A stretch of 64,000 bases of DNA from Pyrobaculum ferrireducens (GCF_000234805.1 NC_016645.1:1092391-1156390); one strand, 5' to 3'. Shown: positions 1-8,617, numbered from the stretch's first letter. Numbers and translations are program-made. The notes: generated by a model from the letters alone, not told the origin.

Positions 1-200
1 CGTTGCCCGACCCAGACCCCACGAACAGGTTTAAGATTAGGAAAGTCCCGCCCGGCGAGCCGCCTAGCCTCGTCAACCCCCCCGGCGGCTGCCGCTTCCA
101 CCCAAGATGCCCCCTTGTGATTAAGGGGAAGTGCGAGAGGGAGGAGCCTAGGCTCGTTGAGAAGAAGCCAGGACACTTAGTCTCCTGCTGGTTGTATTAG
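1..200 (+). CDS. oligopeptide/dipeptide ABC transporter ATPase, C-terminal fragment
   Basis: The reading frame is open from the window edge to a TAG at 198-200, so this is the 3' end of a longer gene. The residues match the C-terminal oligopeptide-binding extension of OppD/OppF/DppF-type ATPases, with the hallmark FHPRCP segment followed by a conserved Cys. That extension is specific to peptide importers; the nucleotide-binding domain lies upstream of the window. Whether it is the D or the F type cannot be told from this tail. The next gene starts within 36 nt. Confidence 0.8.
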   Translation, partial: LPDPDPTNRFKIRKVPPGEPPSLVNPPGGCRFHPRCPLVIKGKCEREEPRLVEKKPGHLVSCWLY

Positions 201-208
201 TGTTGACA

Positions 209-216
209 TTTAAAAA
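209..216 (+). promoter_or_regulatory. TATA box deciding the start at 236
   Basis: TTTAAAAA lies about 24 nt upstream of the ATG at 236, the usual archaeal spacing for a leaderless transcript. It argues against the in-frame GTG at 200. Confidence 0.55.
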
Positions 217-235
217 GGGGGGAGTGGTAGAGTCC

Positions 236-664
236 ATGCGTATTGAGAGAACGGGCCAACCTGTTTCAAAACTCCTCCAACTTCTTGAGGAGGACTTGAA
301 ACGCGATGATATTATATACGCCGAGAGAGTCCCAGCCCCAAAGCCAGGTGAAAAGTATAGGGAGGTTGTCTCTAGATTTCTTAAAGAGTTCGGCATAGCC
401 ACCGTCTACATCAAGGTTAGGAGCCCTGTCTTTGAGAGGCGTTATGTAGTGAGTGCGAAATACGACTGGGCGGTGGGTGGGGTCGTGGAGGGCTGGGTTG
501 TCGAGGGTGGCGTTGTGAAAATATACGAGCCGATAGCAATAAGTATTTCAGATATGGAGAAGGCGCTGGATTACTACGGCGATGCCTTCTGGAAGGCTGA
601 GGAGAGGTTGCTGTCTAAGAAGATGGCTGAGGCTTATACCGAGGAGAAGCCGCCTGCCGACTAG
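236..664 (+). CDS. uncharacterised 142-aa protein
   Basis: I do not recognise this family. The frame is also open from a GTG at 200, but a TATA-like box at 209-216 fits leaderless initiation at the ATG 236. The product is a mixed alpha/beta soluble protein, with an acidic helical N-terminus, a valine/glycine-rich central strand region and a charged C-terminal helix. No signal peptide or membrane segment is seen. It ends convergently, overlapping the rps4e stop region by 4 nt. It follows an ABC ATPase gene, but nothing in the sequence links it to transport. Confidence 0.6.
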   Translation: MRIERTGQPVSKLLQLLEEDLKRDDIIYAERVPAPKPGEKYREVVSRFLKEFGIATVYIKVRSPVFERRYVVSAKYDWAVGGVVEGWVVEGGVVKIYEPIAISISDMEKALDYYGDAFWKAEERLLSKKMAEAYTEEKPPAD

Positions 665-1377
665 GGAGATATTTTCACTACCGGCGACTCCGCACCTACC
701 GCCATTACGTATCCGAGAATTGTCCTCCTAACCTCGTCGCCTCTCTTTATGGCAACTACCGACTGCCTCCGTTTTAGTGTCCAGACGATTTCATGTAGTA
801 CGCCGGCGAAGCCTACGTTGCTGCCGTGGATTGCAAGCACATTAACGCCGAGTTTCAGCGGTATATGCATCTTTATACTTTTGTTCTGTAAATCGTACAG
901 CACAGAGTCAAAGGTCTTTATCTGTCTCCCCAGCTCCGGAGTAGTGATGAGGTTTCTCCCGTCGTGGAAGTGTAGCTGTAGCTTGCCGCCTTTTACGGCT
1001 GTTTTGCCCTCTACTCTCAACAATTTCATCGAGGACTCTTCAGAGGGAATGGGGAGGAGGTTGTAGTATTTCTCTGAATCTGGCACCACTCTGTACACCT
1101 CGCCAGTCGGCACAATCTCCACCACGTCCATGAGGCCCACCGGGAATTTGTAGTCTCTCCTCACCACCCCGTCAACTTTTACATAGCCCCGAGATATTAT
1201 ATACCTCGCCTCGCGCATAGTCTTGGCATATTTCAACACGTCTCTAATAACCATCGCCAGGGGCAGTGAATAGGCTAGGCTGTGGGGCCCCGGCGACGGC
1301 CTTATAGCCCACACGCCGCCAGCTTTTCTCGGTATAGGCCACCAGTACGGAGCCAGCGACTTTCTTAGATGTACCAT
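661..1377 (-). CDS. rps4e: 30S ribosomal protein S4e
   Basis: The 238-residue product has the archaeal/eukaryotic S4e layout. A basic N-terminus begins MVHLRKSLAPYWWPI, followed by an S4-type RNA-binding stretch around residues 40-100 (AKTMREARYIISRGYVKVDG), the central S4e domain and a C-terminal KOW-like region. It binds 16S rRNA in the small subunit. It lies 4 nt downstream of rpl24 on the same strand, matching the L24-S4e order of archaeal ribosomal operons. The rest of the S10/spc operon is not adjacent, so the cluster is split in this genome. Confidence 0.95.
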   Translation of the reverse strand: MVHLRKSLAPYWWPIPRKAGGVWAIRPSPGPHSLAYSLPLAMVIRDVLKYAKTMREARYIISRGYVKVDGVVRRDYKFPVGLMDVVEIVPTGEVYRVVPDSEKYYNLLPIPSEESSMKLLRVEGKTAVKGGKLQLHFHDGRNLITTPELGRQIKTFDSVLYDLQNKSIKMHIPLKLGVNVLAIHGSNVGFAGVLHEIVWTLKRRQSVVAIKRGDEVRRTILGYVMAVGAESPVVKISP

Positions 1378-1381
1378 AGCC

Positions 1382-1750
1382 CTACTTCTTTCTCCTCTCT
1401 ATTATTTTTTGCCTAGCCTTGTCGGATGTGTCGACCTCCACTATCATCACCTTGCTTGGGTGTATGGGGTAGTACACAGTCTGCCCCTTGCTGTTGGTTC
1501 TAGTGGCGCCCTCTACATATATACGGATCTTCTTGGTGTCGACTCTGACAACTTTACCTCTCACGCCTTTGAAGTCGCCTCTTAAAATCAACACAGTGTC
1601 CCCGCGCCTCACCGGCAGTCTCTTTACACCTAGCTTCTTAGCCAGCTCGGGCGACAGCTTTGCGTTGAATAACTTACGCCGCAGGTGGGGCGGAGCCTCG
1701 TATAGACTAAGCCGTTGTTTTCTAGGCTGCGCAGATGTGGTGAATGGCAT
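1382..1750 (-). CDS. rpl24: 50S ribosomal protein L24 (L26e family)
   Basis: This 122-residue protein has the archaeal L24 basic N-terminal region followed by the KOW motif ([19 protein letters not shown], about residues 47-65). L24 is an early-assembly 23S rRNA-binding protein. The ATG at 1748-1750 has a TATA box (TTTATATA on the minus strand) at about 1770-1779, giving a leaderless start. It is the first gene of a two-gene unit with rps4e. Confidence 0.95.
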   Translation of the reverse strand: MPFTTSAQPRKQRLSLYEAPPHLRRKLFNAKLSPELAKKLGVKRLPVRRGDTVLILRGDFKGVRGKVVRVDTKKIRIYVEGATRTNSKGQTVYYPIHPSKVMIVEVDTSDKARQKIIERRKK

Positions 1751-1769
1751 GGGCCGCTGTAGGCGCTTG

Positions 1770-1780
1770 GTATATAAATT
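1770..1780 (-). promoter_or_regulatory. TATA box of rpl24-rps4e
   Basis: Plus-strand GGTATATAAAT is the complement of the minus-strand TATA element. It lies about 25 nt ahead of the rpl24 ATG. Strong match to the crenarchaeal box. Confidence 0.7.
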
Positions 1781-1793
1781 TTACCCGTGCCCG

Positions 1794-1916
1794 CTACTTC
1801 TTCTGCCTCTCCGAGAGCAGGCGGTTGATCTCCTCCAGGTGGGTAAGTAGCCGCCGGTTTATTTCAAGCAACCTATTGAGGCGCTTCTCCACCTCCTCCA
1901 TATACTCCTCTTTCAT
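1794..1916 (-). CDS. small 40-aa coiled-coil protein
   Basis: This short gene reads ATG (1914-1916) to TAG (1794-1796) and encodes 40 residues. The whole chain is a charged amphipathic helix beginning MKEEYMEEVEKRLNRLLEIN, with Leu/Ile at heptad-like spacing and a Lys-Lys C-terminus, so it probably dimerises as a coiled coil. No Cys or His is present and no function can be assigned. It shares a short AT-rich divergent promoter region (about 1921-1945) with the RNase gene at 1962. It sits immediately upstream of the rpl24 promoter. Confidence 0.55.
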   Translation of the reverse strand: MKEEYMEEVEKRLNRLLEINRRLLTHLEEINRLLSERQKK

Positions 1917-1961
1917 CTTGATATTAAGGTTTTTATTTGAAAATTATGGCGTCTGCCGGTT

Positions 1962-3239
1962 ATGAAGATGCGGTTTCTTGGCGGGGCTGGTGAGGTTGGA
2001 AGACTTGCCGTGTTAATCAAAGCAGCGTCTAATGGCATTTTATTAGACTACGGCGTTTCTTTTGACGCAAATGATAGACCAGTCTTCCCCCTCCACGTCC
2101 GTCCCAAAGATCTCACGGCTACTTTCCTAAGCCACGCCCATCTTGACCACAGCGGGGGGCTCCCATCTCTTTACGTGTCTACCAAAACACCGCTGTACTC
2201 CACCCCACTCACGATGGAGCTAAGCGACTTGATGTACGCCGACGCCATAAAGCTGTCGGGCTACTACCTCCCCTACACTCTGGATGAGGTTAGGGAGGCC
2301 ATGTCAAGCGCCATACCCCTCACCTATGGAGAGCCAGTGGAGATAGGACGTGACGCCGTTGTCACCGCCTACAACGCTGGACATATCCCGGGTAGCGCCA
2401 TGGCTGTAATTGAGGCCGAGGGGAGGGTTGTGGTGTTTACTGGAGATTTTAACACGGTGGATACTAATATGCTCAGGGGCGCGGATGTATACAACCTGCC
2501 CCGGCGCCCCGACGTTGTTATTATGGAGGCCACGTACGCGTCGACGGACCACCCGCCGCGGGAGAAGCTAGAGGAAGAGTTTACACGTTCTGTTAAGGAG
2601 GTGTTGGAAGGCGGCGGATCTGTGTTAATACCCTCCTTCGCCCTCGGTCGGGCACAGGAGATTTTGCTTACTCTTGTTAAACACGGTGTAGACAGCTATC
2701 CAATTTACGTAGATGGACTGGCTAGGCAGATCAACCAGATTGTGGGTAGGTACCCGCACTTACTAAGAGATCCGGGGCTTTACAAAAAAGCTCTTGAGAT
2801 CTCTATTGAAGTGCCTAACACATACGTGAGAAAGGGAGCCATGGAGGAGCCCTCCGTAATAATTACTCCAGCTGGTATGTTGAAGGGGGGCGCCGCGCTT
2901 TTCTATTTTAAGAAACTCGCCCAGAATAGGAAAAACGGGATATTTCTCCCGTCTTTCCAGGCGCCTAACACGCCGGGCTTCCAGATACTGAGCAAAGGCT
3001 ACGCGGTTGTCGACGGCAGTACTGTAAAGGTAGAGGCGAGGCTTGAGTGGTTTGACTTCAGCGCACACGCCGGCAGGGGGGAGATCGAGGCTTTTATAAA
3101 GCGGTTTGCACCTGAGACAAAAATCATACTGGTGCACACCGATCCCTCGACATCAGCTCCGCTGGTGAGTAAACTAGCGGAGGAGGGCTTCGACAATATA
3201 TACCTCCCCACGGCCCCCGGCGAAGAAATTTCCCTATAG
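1962..3239 (+). CDS. beta-CASP metallo-beta-lactamase RNase (aCPSF2/archaeal RNase J-like)
   Basis: The 425-residue protein is a metallo-beta-lactamase with a beta-CASP insert. The metal motif HAHLDH is at about residues 58-63, the GH strand (AGHIPGSAM) follows, then an FTGD motif and the late His motifs FSAHAG and VHTDP. It lacks N-terminal KH domains, which fits the shorter aCPSF2/RNase J class rather than aCPSF1. Members are zinc-dependent endo- or 5'-3' exoribonucleases acting in RNA maturation and decay. The AT-rich stretch before the ATG provides a leaderless start. Which of aCPSF2 or aRNase J it is was not resolved. Confidence 0.88.
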   Translation: MKMRFLGGAGEVGRLAVLIKAASNGILLDYGVSFDANDRPVFPLHVRPKDLTATFLSHAHLDHSGGLPSLYVSTKTPLYSTPLTMELSDLMYADAIKLSGYYLPYTLDEVREAMSSAIPLTYGEPVEIGRDAVVTAYNAGHIPGSAMAVIEAEGRVVVFTGDFNTVDTNMLRGADVYNLPRRPDVVIMEATYASTDHPPREKLEEEFTRSVKEVLEGGGSVLIPSFALGRAQEILLTLVKHGVDSYPIYVDGLARQINQIVGRYPHLLRDPGLYKKALEISIEVPNTYVRKGAMEEPSVIITPAGMLKGGAALFYFKKLAQNRKNGIFLPSFQAPNTPGFQILSKGYAVVDGSTVKVEARLEWFDFSAHAGRGEIEAFIKRFAPETKIILVHTDPSTSAPLVSKLAEEGFDNIYLPTAPGEEISL

Positions 3240-3270
3240 TAGGTTAAAATCTGGTATTGCTACCGTGAAG

Positions 3271-3417
3271 ATGCTACTTAGGAAGTTGGACGACACGCTT
3301 ATACCTGAATACGTGGAAATCCCCCCAAAGGCACTCAGTAAGGGGAGGATCAATCTAGAGGACGTGGTTATCCTCCTAGACGACGTAGACGATTTAAACC
3401 ATCTAGGTTATCTGTAG
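3271..3417 (+). CDS. small 48-aa acidic protein
   Basis: ATG at 3271 (or an in-frame GTG at 3265) runs to TAG at 3415-3417. A TATA-like TTAAAAT is centred near 3247, at leaderless distance from 3271. The chain starts MLLRKLDDTLIPEYVEIPPK and ends with an Asp-rich segment (LLDDVDDLNHLGYL). No family is recognised. The next gene starts at the very next base (GTG 3418) or at the ATG 3421, so the two are probably co-transcribed and translationally coupled. Confidence 0.55.
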   Translation: MLLRKLDDTLIPEYVEIPPKALSKGRINLEDVVILLDDVDDLNHLGYL

Positions 3418-3735
3418 GTGATGTGCGACTTGTTCTGGAAGATATATGAAATGGGAATCCCTGTGGTTGTGGGGCCCTCCCATTTGGCGAGAGCTCTCGG
3501 CTGCCCGACGACTTGTGACTGCGACGTCGTGATTCACATCGGCGACGCCGCCCACGTCGGCGAGAAAAAATGCGTGTGGCTCAGCGAAGACTCAGCATTT
3601 ATACACAGACACATATGGATTGGGGGCTATCCCCACATATCTATCGAAGACATGAGAAAAATCGTCTCTCCAGAAGTCTTGGAGACGATAGACTGTGTAG
3701 TAAATAGGCTTAGAAGTGAACCTCGTGGACTTTAA
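3418..3735 (+). CDS. uncharacterised 105-aa protein
   Basis: The start is GTG 3418 directly after the previous stop, or ATG 3421. The product has several Cys (CDLFW, GCPTTCDCD, KKCVW, DCVV) and a regular alpha/beta pattern suggesting a small Rossmann-like fold (PVVVGPSHLARAL then DVVIHIGDAAHVG). I do not recognise the family. The Cys cluster CPTTCDC could bind metal, but that is inference. It converges on the His-tract gene and overlaps it by 26 nt at the 3' end. The proximity of a metal-binding-looking gene may be meaningful. Confidence 0.6.
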   Translation: MMCDLFWKIYEMGIPVVVGPSHLARALGCPTTCDCDVVIHIGDAAHVGEKKCVWLSEDSAFIHRHIWIGGYPHISIEDMRKIVSPEVLETIDCVVNRLRSEPRGL

Positions 3736-4216
3736 GCCTTTTTCCATCTTCTGATGGAAGTATTACAGTTATTTTATACGCATCTCCGAAATATATCCCG
3801 CTTAGATCCTCACCGAGATGAAATTCTCCGTCGAGCGAATGGACGACGCACTTCTCGCAGTTAAGCTTTACGTACTCCAAGACATCTTTCAGAGCCTTTA
3901 TAAGCTCTTTAGGTGTTCCTTTCACTGCGAACATCACACTCCCGTGGTTACTGTGGAGGTGCGGATGAACATGTGCATCGTATGTATGTGCTATGTGGTC
4001 AAGTAATTTAGCCACCTCTCGCGTGAATTCATTTTCTTCAAAGTCGTGGACGTGGTGGTGATGGTGGTGGTGCTCTTCCTCCTCTAGGCCATCCTCTCCC
4101 GAGTAGACTAGTGTGAGGTTTATAACCAACTCCATGGGCCCGCCTGAGGAGATCCTGTCCAGATCAGACTCGAGCCTCTTCCACTCCTCTATACCCAGTT
4201 TGATTTTGCCGAACAC
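3710..4216 (-). CDS. His-rich putative metal-binding protein with NikR C-terminal-like domain
   Basis: Translation starts at GTG (4214-4216) and yields 168 residues. Residues 45-57 are EEEE, then seven consecutive His, then VH: a natural polyhistidine tract. Residues 29-115 resemble in order the ACT-like metal-binding domain of NikR: strand LTLVYS, helix EVAKLLDHIAHTY, His-rich strand AHVHPHLHSNHGSVMFAVKG, helix PKELIKALKDVLEYVKL. The usual ribbon-helix-helix DNA-binding N-terminus is missing. A role in Ni, Co or Zn binding or sensing is inferred, not shown. It shares the AT-rich divergent promoter at about 4233-4248 with the Nudix gene. Confidence 0.6.
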   Translation of the reverse strand: MFGKIKLGIEEWKRLESDLDRISSGGPMELVINLTLVYSGEDGLEEEEHHHHHHHVHDFEENEFTREVAKLLDHIAHTYDAHVHPHLHSNHGSVMFAVKGTPKELIKALKDVLEYVKLNCEKCVVHSLDGEFHLGEDLSGIYFGDAYKITVILPSEDGKRLKVHEVHF

Positions 4217-4232
4217 CTCACATGATCCAGCA

Positions 4233-4248
4233 CCTATTTAAAAAATTA
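4233..4248. promoter_or_regulatory. shared divergent TATA region
   Basis: CTATTTAAAAAATTAAG sits about 26 nt from both the GTG start at 4216 (minus) and the ATG at 4263 (plus). One near-symmetric AT tract could therefore serve both leaderless genes. Confidence 0.5.
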
Positions 4249-4262
4249 AGCTATGAAGGTTA

Positions 4263-4700
4263 ATGAAAAGGTGCATGGTCGCAAGTGGGGTTCTGATAGA
4301 GAGAGGAAAAGTGTTAATGATTAGGCATAGACGTTTGGGCGTATATATATACCCAGGGGGTCATGTTGAGCCTCACGAGACGCCTCTAGAGACTCTTAAA
4401 CGAGAGTTTGAGGAGGAGACAGGCCTCGTCGTGGAGCCCGTGGGTCTTCTCCACGGTATAAAAGACGAGAACGTGATAGAGAGACCACTGCCCCTCGTCG
4501 TGCTTGAGGAGGTAGTAAAGTACCCCGAGGAGACTCATATACACTTCGATTTGGTGTATCTAGTTCGCAGAGCCGGCGGCGTATTGAGGGAGGGTATGTG
4601 GATAGACGTGAGTGAGATAGACGAGATAGAGACGTACCCAAACGTGCGCCAAGTCGTTAGACTAGCCTCAGAGGCAATATATAGACTGGGTAATGTTTAA
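4263..4700 (+). CDS. Nudix hydrolase
   Basis: The 145-residue protein carries a full Nudix box (GGHVEPHETPLETLKREF then EEETGLVV, about residues 32-57), the Mg-binding helix that hydrolyses nucleoside diphosphate-X substrates. The single-domain length is normal for the family. Substrate cannot be inferred; housekeeping of damaged nucleotides, ADP-ribose or nucleotide sugars are all possible. The ATG at 4263 is positioned for leaderless transcription from the AT-rich tract at 4233-4248. Its stop codon overlaps the TATA box of ilvB. Confidence 0.9.
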   Translation: MKRCMVASGVLIERGKVLMIRHRRLGVYIYPGGHVEPHETPLETLKREFEEETGLVVEPVGLLHGIKDENVIERPLPLVVLEEVVKYPEETHIHFDLVYLVRRAGGVLREGMWIDVSEIDEIETYPNVRQVVRLASEAIYRLGNV

Positions 4701-4703
4701 ATA
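4696..4703 (+). promoter_or_regulatory. TATA box of the ilv operon
   Basis: TTTAAATA lies about 25 nt before the ATG at 4725. It predicts a leaderless ilv transcript starting at that ATG, which is out of frame with the conserved ilvB reading frame. Confidence 0.65.
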
Positions 4704-4724
4704 GTCTCTCTTTCATCTCTATCA

Positions 4725-6490
4725 ATGTCGGGGGTATCGGGGCTTACAATGGGGGTCAGAAACGCGTCGTAGATAAACTCATCGAAACGTTCAAAACGTA
4801 CAAGATCAAACACGTGCTGGGAATACCAGGAGGTCAAATCATGCCGCTCTACGACGCGCTGTACGGACAAGACATAGATTACGTCCTCTTCCGCCATGAA
4901 CAAGGTGCTATACATGCCGCAGAGGGCTACGCCAGGGTTTCGGGAAAGCCGGCGGTTGTCGCCGTGACAAGCGGGCCTGGGGCCACTAACATAGTAACTG
5001 GGTTAACAGACGCCTATATGGATTCAGTACCTCTAGTCGCCATAACAGGACAGGTCCCCACTGGCATCTTTGGACGAGACGGGTTCCAAGAAACCGACAT
5101 CCTGGGAGTTGTGACGCCTATAACTAAATTTGCATACCAAGTCAAAAAACCGTCCGAGGCGACTCCGGCTTTCAAAACTGCATATGAAATTTCCATAATG
5201 GGGAGGCCCGGCCCCACTCTTATCGACTTGCCGAGAGACGTCCAGTTGGCAGGAGCTACAGACATCGAAGAGAGGATAGTTGTGAATAGGGAGAAGTTCC
5301 TGCCGCCTCCGCTAGACGAGGCTAAGATAAGCCTCGCCGCTAAGTACCTAATGGAGGCTAGGAGGCCTGTGATTTTAGTAGGAGGCGGCGTCTTGTGGTC
5401 CGGGGCAACCGCCGAAGTTGTGGAGCTCTCCAAAATACTGTACGCGCCTATCGTATCAACTCTGCCGGGCAAGGCCGCGGTTCCCCACGACTATCCCCTA
5501 TATATGGGCCCCGCCGGGATGCACGGCCGGGCCGAAGCAGATGCGGCCTTGGCAAATGCAGATGTCATACTAGCCGTGGGGACAAGATTTAGCGACAGGA
5601 CGTGGGGGAGATTCAAGGAGTTGAATGAGTCCATCAAAAGCGGGAGGGTGAGACTTATCCATATAGATATCGACAAGAGCGAAATTGGGAAAAACGTCAA
5701 GCCGACCGTGGGCATAGTAGGCGACGCAAAAGAGGCTCTTCGAAAGCTTATAGATATCATACACGTCGAATCGGTAAGCAATACTAAATATATTTCATGG
5801 CTATTGAATATACGTAAAATGTATGAAGACGCCATGTCGAGAATTGCTGAATCTACCAAGACATTCCACCCGTGGAAAGTCCTAAAGGTGCTCCGAAACG
5901 CGGCCCCCAGAAACACGGTGACGGTTACCGGCGTTGGTTCGCACCAGATGTGGGCTGAGATAGCTTGGGACGTCTACGAGCCCGGGACGTTCATAACGTC
6001 GGCAGGTCTTGGAACTATGGGCTTTGGAATACCTGCGGCTCTCGGAGCCAAGCTGGCCGATCCCACTAGGCCCGTGCTGTGTATAGATGGCGACGGTTCG
6101 TTCCAGATGACTATGAACAACCTAGCCCTTGTACGGGACTACAATCTGCCTATAGTAGTCGCTATATTTGACAATAGAGCTCTCCAGCTGGTCAAACAGT
6201 GGCAGATCTATATCTACCAGAGGAGGATTATCGCCACGGAGTTTAGCCATAGGCCTGACTTCTTGAAGATAGCCGAGGCTTACGAGATCGACGGAGTTAA
6301 GCCCGAGAGCTACGCAGAGTTGGAGCGGCTGGTTGGCAGGGCTTTGCGAAACAACGAGCCGCTGATAGTAGACCTCACTATAGACAGCGATAGCGACATC
6401 GTCCTGCCCTGGGTGAAGCCAGGCGACTGGCTCACCTCGGCTATACTACCAGAGGGCATGGAGGTGAAGTTGGTGTATGATGAGAATTAA
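4725..6490 (+). CDS. ilvB: acetolactate synthase large subunit, with apparent 5' frameshift
   Basis: This TPP-dependent enzyme condenses two pyruvates, or pyruvate and 2-oxobutyrate, in Val/Leu/Ile synthesis. From the GTG at 4814 the frame has the three TPP-enzyme domains, with the catalytic Glu in FRHEQGAIHAAEGYA and the TPP/Mg motif GDGSFQMTMNN. The family's first helix is also encoded upstream in the same frame (VVDKLIETFKTYKIKHV, 4769-4816), but no start codon precedes it. The promoter-matched ATG at 4725 is one frame off: it reads into a TAG after 15 codons. A -1 shift in the five-G run at 4730-4734 would join them. Alternatives are a sequencing error, true mutation, slippage, or initiation at GTG 4814 with a shortened N-terminus. 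Confidence 0.9.
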
Positions 6491-6710
6491 CATAACAGCC
6501 CCCAAGTCCCTAGACGCCCTTGGGCGCATCATAGCAGTTACTAGACGTGCAAAGGTCAGCGTGGTTAATATGCAGATTGCGGCCGACACGACTATATACA
6601 AAATCCACATGTATGTCGATGGAGATCCCGACGAGGTTAACTGGCTCGTGGCGAAGCTGGATAAACTACCCGAAGTTTTGACAATTGAGGAGATACATAT
6701 AAACCGCTGA
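6477..6710 (+). CDS. ilvN: acetolactate synthase small (regulatory) subunit, ACT domain only
   Basis: The 77-residue product is a single ACT domain (MRINITAPKSLDALGRIIAV then VSVVNMQIAADTTIYKIHMYV). Typical IlvH/IlvN proteins have an ACT domain plus a second C-terminal domain, so this is the short form. ACT domains bind the feedback inhibitor (valine in well-studied enzymes) and activate the large subunit. It overlaps the end of ilvB by 14 nt and precedes ilvC by 12 nt, so co-expression is expected. The start could be either of two adjacent ATG codons. Confidence 0.85.
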   Translation: MMRINITAPKSLDALGRIIAVTRRAKVSVVNMQIAADTTIYKIHMYVDGDPDEVNWLVAKLDKLPEVLTIEEIHINR

Positions 6711-6722
6711 AATTCTATAACC

Positions 6723-7709
6723 ATGGCGAAGATCTATACAGAAAGAGACGCTTCTCTCGAACCCCTCAGAGGCAAAACCATAGCTGTAGTGGGCTACGGG
6801 ATACAGGGGAGGGCCCAAGCGCTTAATCTGAGAGATAGCGGGCTTAAGGTAATCATAGGTGTGCGTAGGGGAGGCAAGTCGTGGGAATTGGCGTCGTCAG
6901 AGGGATTCGAGGTTTATGAAGTAGGCGACGCAGTGGCTAGGGCTGACGTCGTCATGGTCCTCATCCCAGATATGGAACAGCCCAAGGTGTGGAGGGAGCA
7001 GATAGCCCCCAACCTCCGGGAGGGCGCCGTGGTGGACTTCGCACATGGCTTCAATGTGCACTACGGCTTAATAAAGCCGCCGAAGAACGTCGACGTGGTG
7101 ATGGTGGCCCCCAAGGGACCTGGCAGAGCCGTTAGGGAGGAGTACTTGGCGGGGCGGGGCGTGCCGGCTTTGGTAGCTGTTTATCAGGACTACAGCGGCT
7201 CTGCTCTGAAGTACGCCCTAGCCATTGCGAAAGGTATAGGGGCGACGCGGGCTGGCGTCATCGAAACTACATTCGCCGAAGAGACCGAGACTGATCTAAT
7301 CGGCGAGCAGACCGTCCTCGTGGGGGGCCTTATGGAGTTGATAAAGAAGGGTTTTGAGGTGCTTGTAGAGATGGGCTACCAGCCTGAGGTGGCGTATTTC
7401 GAAGTGCTAAACGAGGCCAAGTTGATAATGGACTTGATATGGCAGCGGGGTATCTACGGTATGTTAAACGGCGTATCTGACACTGCCAAGTACGGCGGAT
7501 TGACTGTTGGGCCTAAGATAATAAACGAAGATGTGAAGAGGAGGATGAAGGAGGCGGCTATGCGTGTAAAAAACGGAGACTTCGCCAGGGAGTGGGTTGA
7601 GGAGTACAGCCGGGGCGCCCCGACGCTGAAGAGACTTATGGAGGAGGCAAAGGGACATCAGATAGAGAAGGTTGGGGAGGAGATGAGGAGGCTGATTTTT
7701 GCTCTATGA
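6723..7709 (+). CDS. ilvC: ketol-acid reductoisomerase
   Basis: The 328-residue class I enzyme isomerises and reduces acetolactate or acetohydroxybutyrate in branched-chain amino acid synthesis. Visible are the Rossmann motif [17 protein letters not shown] near residue 24, the [12 protein letters not shown] segment, and the conserved C-terminal knotted domain with the metal-binding [16 protein letters not shown] stretch. Residues after the Gly-rich loop ([11 protein letters not shown]) would set cofactor choice, which cannot be decided by eye. It overlaps ilvE by 4 nt. Confidence 0.97.
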   Translation: MAKIYTERDASLEPLRGKTIAVVGYGIQGRAQALNLRDSGLKVIIGVRRGGKSWELASSEGFEVYEVGDAVARADVVMVLIPDMEQPKVWREQIAPNLREGAVVDFAHGFNVHYGLIKPPKNVDVVMVAPKGPGRAVREEYLAGRGVPALVAVYQDYSGSALKYALAIAKGIGATRAGVIETTFAEETETDLIGEQTVLVGGLMELIKKGFEVLVEMGYQPEVAYFEVLNEAKLIMDLIWQRGIYGMLNGVSDTAKYGGLTVGPKIINEDVKRRMKEAAMRVKNGDFAREWVEEYSRGAPTLKRLMEEAKGHQIEKVGEEMRRLIFAL

Positions 7710-8617
7710 AGCCCCACGCTAAATACGTCTGGTTTAACGGCAAGATTGTGAGGTGGGAAGACGCCAAGATACACGTAATGACACATGCGCTACACTACGG
7801 AACCTCGATATTTGAGGGAATAAGGGGCTACTGGAACGGCGACAATTTACTAATATTCAGACTGGACGACCACGTAGAGCGCATGTTTAAGTCAGCAAAG
7901 ATACTTGGAGTGACGATACCCTATACGAGAGAGGAGGTGCGCAAAGCGGTTATCGAGACGACACAGGCCAACAACTTCAGAGAAGATGTCTACATCAGGC
8001 CCGTGGCGTTTGTATCCACGGAAACTGTGACACTTGATATTAGAAGCCTTGAGGTATCCCTCGCAGTTATTATCTTCCCGTTTGGCAAATACCTCTCGCC
8101 TAAGGGGATAAGAGCCGCCATTGTGAGCTGGCGCAGAGCCCACAACACTATGTTGCCCGTGATGGCTAAGATCGGCGGTATATATGTAAACTCTGTATTA
8201 GCGCTCACAGAGGCGAAGAGCCGAGGCTATGACGAGGCTCTGCTAATGGATCTAAACGGATACGTGGTTGAGGGATCCGGCGAGAATATATTCGTGGTGA
8301 GAGGTAGAAAGCTCTACACGCCACCTGTACACCAATCAATTCTGGAGGGGATCACGAGAGATACTATTTTGAGGCTTAGCTCAGATCTGGGGATACAAGC
8401 CGAGGAGCGGCCGATCACCCGCGAAGAGATCTACACGGCAGACGAGGTGTTCCTCGTCGGCACCGCCGCCGAGGTAACGCCCGTGGTCGAAGTAGACGGC
8501 AGGCCCATTGGCTCTGGAGAACCCGGCCCTATTACCATGAAAATAGCTGAGTTCTATTCAAACGTTGTGAGGGGCAGAGTGGAGAAGTACCTAAACTGGC
8601 TAACCCCAGTGTACTAG
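7706..8617 (+). CDS. ilvE: branched-chain amino acid aminotransferase
   Basis: This 303-residue fold-type IV PLP enzyme transfers the amino group in the last step of Val, Ile and Leu synthesis. Family features are [17 protein letters not shown] near the N-terminus, the PLP lysine region ([17 protein letters not shown]), and [22 protein letters not shown]. Start ATG 7706 overlaps the ilvC stop (ATGA). It closes the ilvBNCE unit and converges with ribH, the 3' ends overlapping by 4 nt. ilvD and leuABCD are not in the window. Confidence 0.96.
   Translation: MKPHAKYVWFNGKIVRWEDAKIHVMTHALHYGTSIFEGIRGYWNGDNLLIFRLDDHVERMFKSAKILGVTIPYTREEVRKAVIETTQANNFREDVYIRPVAFVSTETVTLDIRSLEVSLAVIIFPFGKYLSPKGIRAAIVSWRRAHNTMLPVMAKIGGIYVNSVLALTEAKSRGYDEALLMDLNGYVVEGSGENIFVVRGRKLYTPPVHQSILEGITRDTILRLSSDLGIQAEERPITREEIYTADEVFLVGTAAEVTPVVEVDGRPIGSGEPGPITMKIAEFYSNVVRGRVEKYLNWLTPVY

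Noticed and set aside
4045-4075. Poly-His codons as a vector tag or contamination
   Set aside because: Tract is internal, uses mixed His codons (plus-strand gtg/atg repeats) and lies in a native gene with more His-rich segments.
6477-6530. ATGATGA at the ilvB/ilvN junction as a C box
   Set aside because: No D box at the needed distance; the sequence is the double ATG of ilvN.
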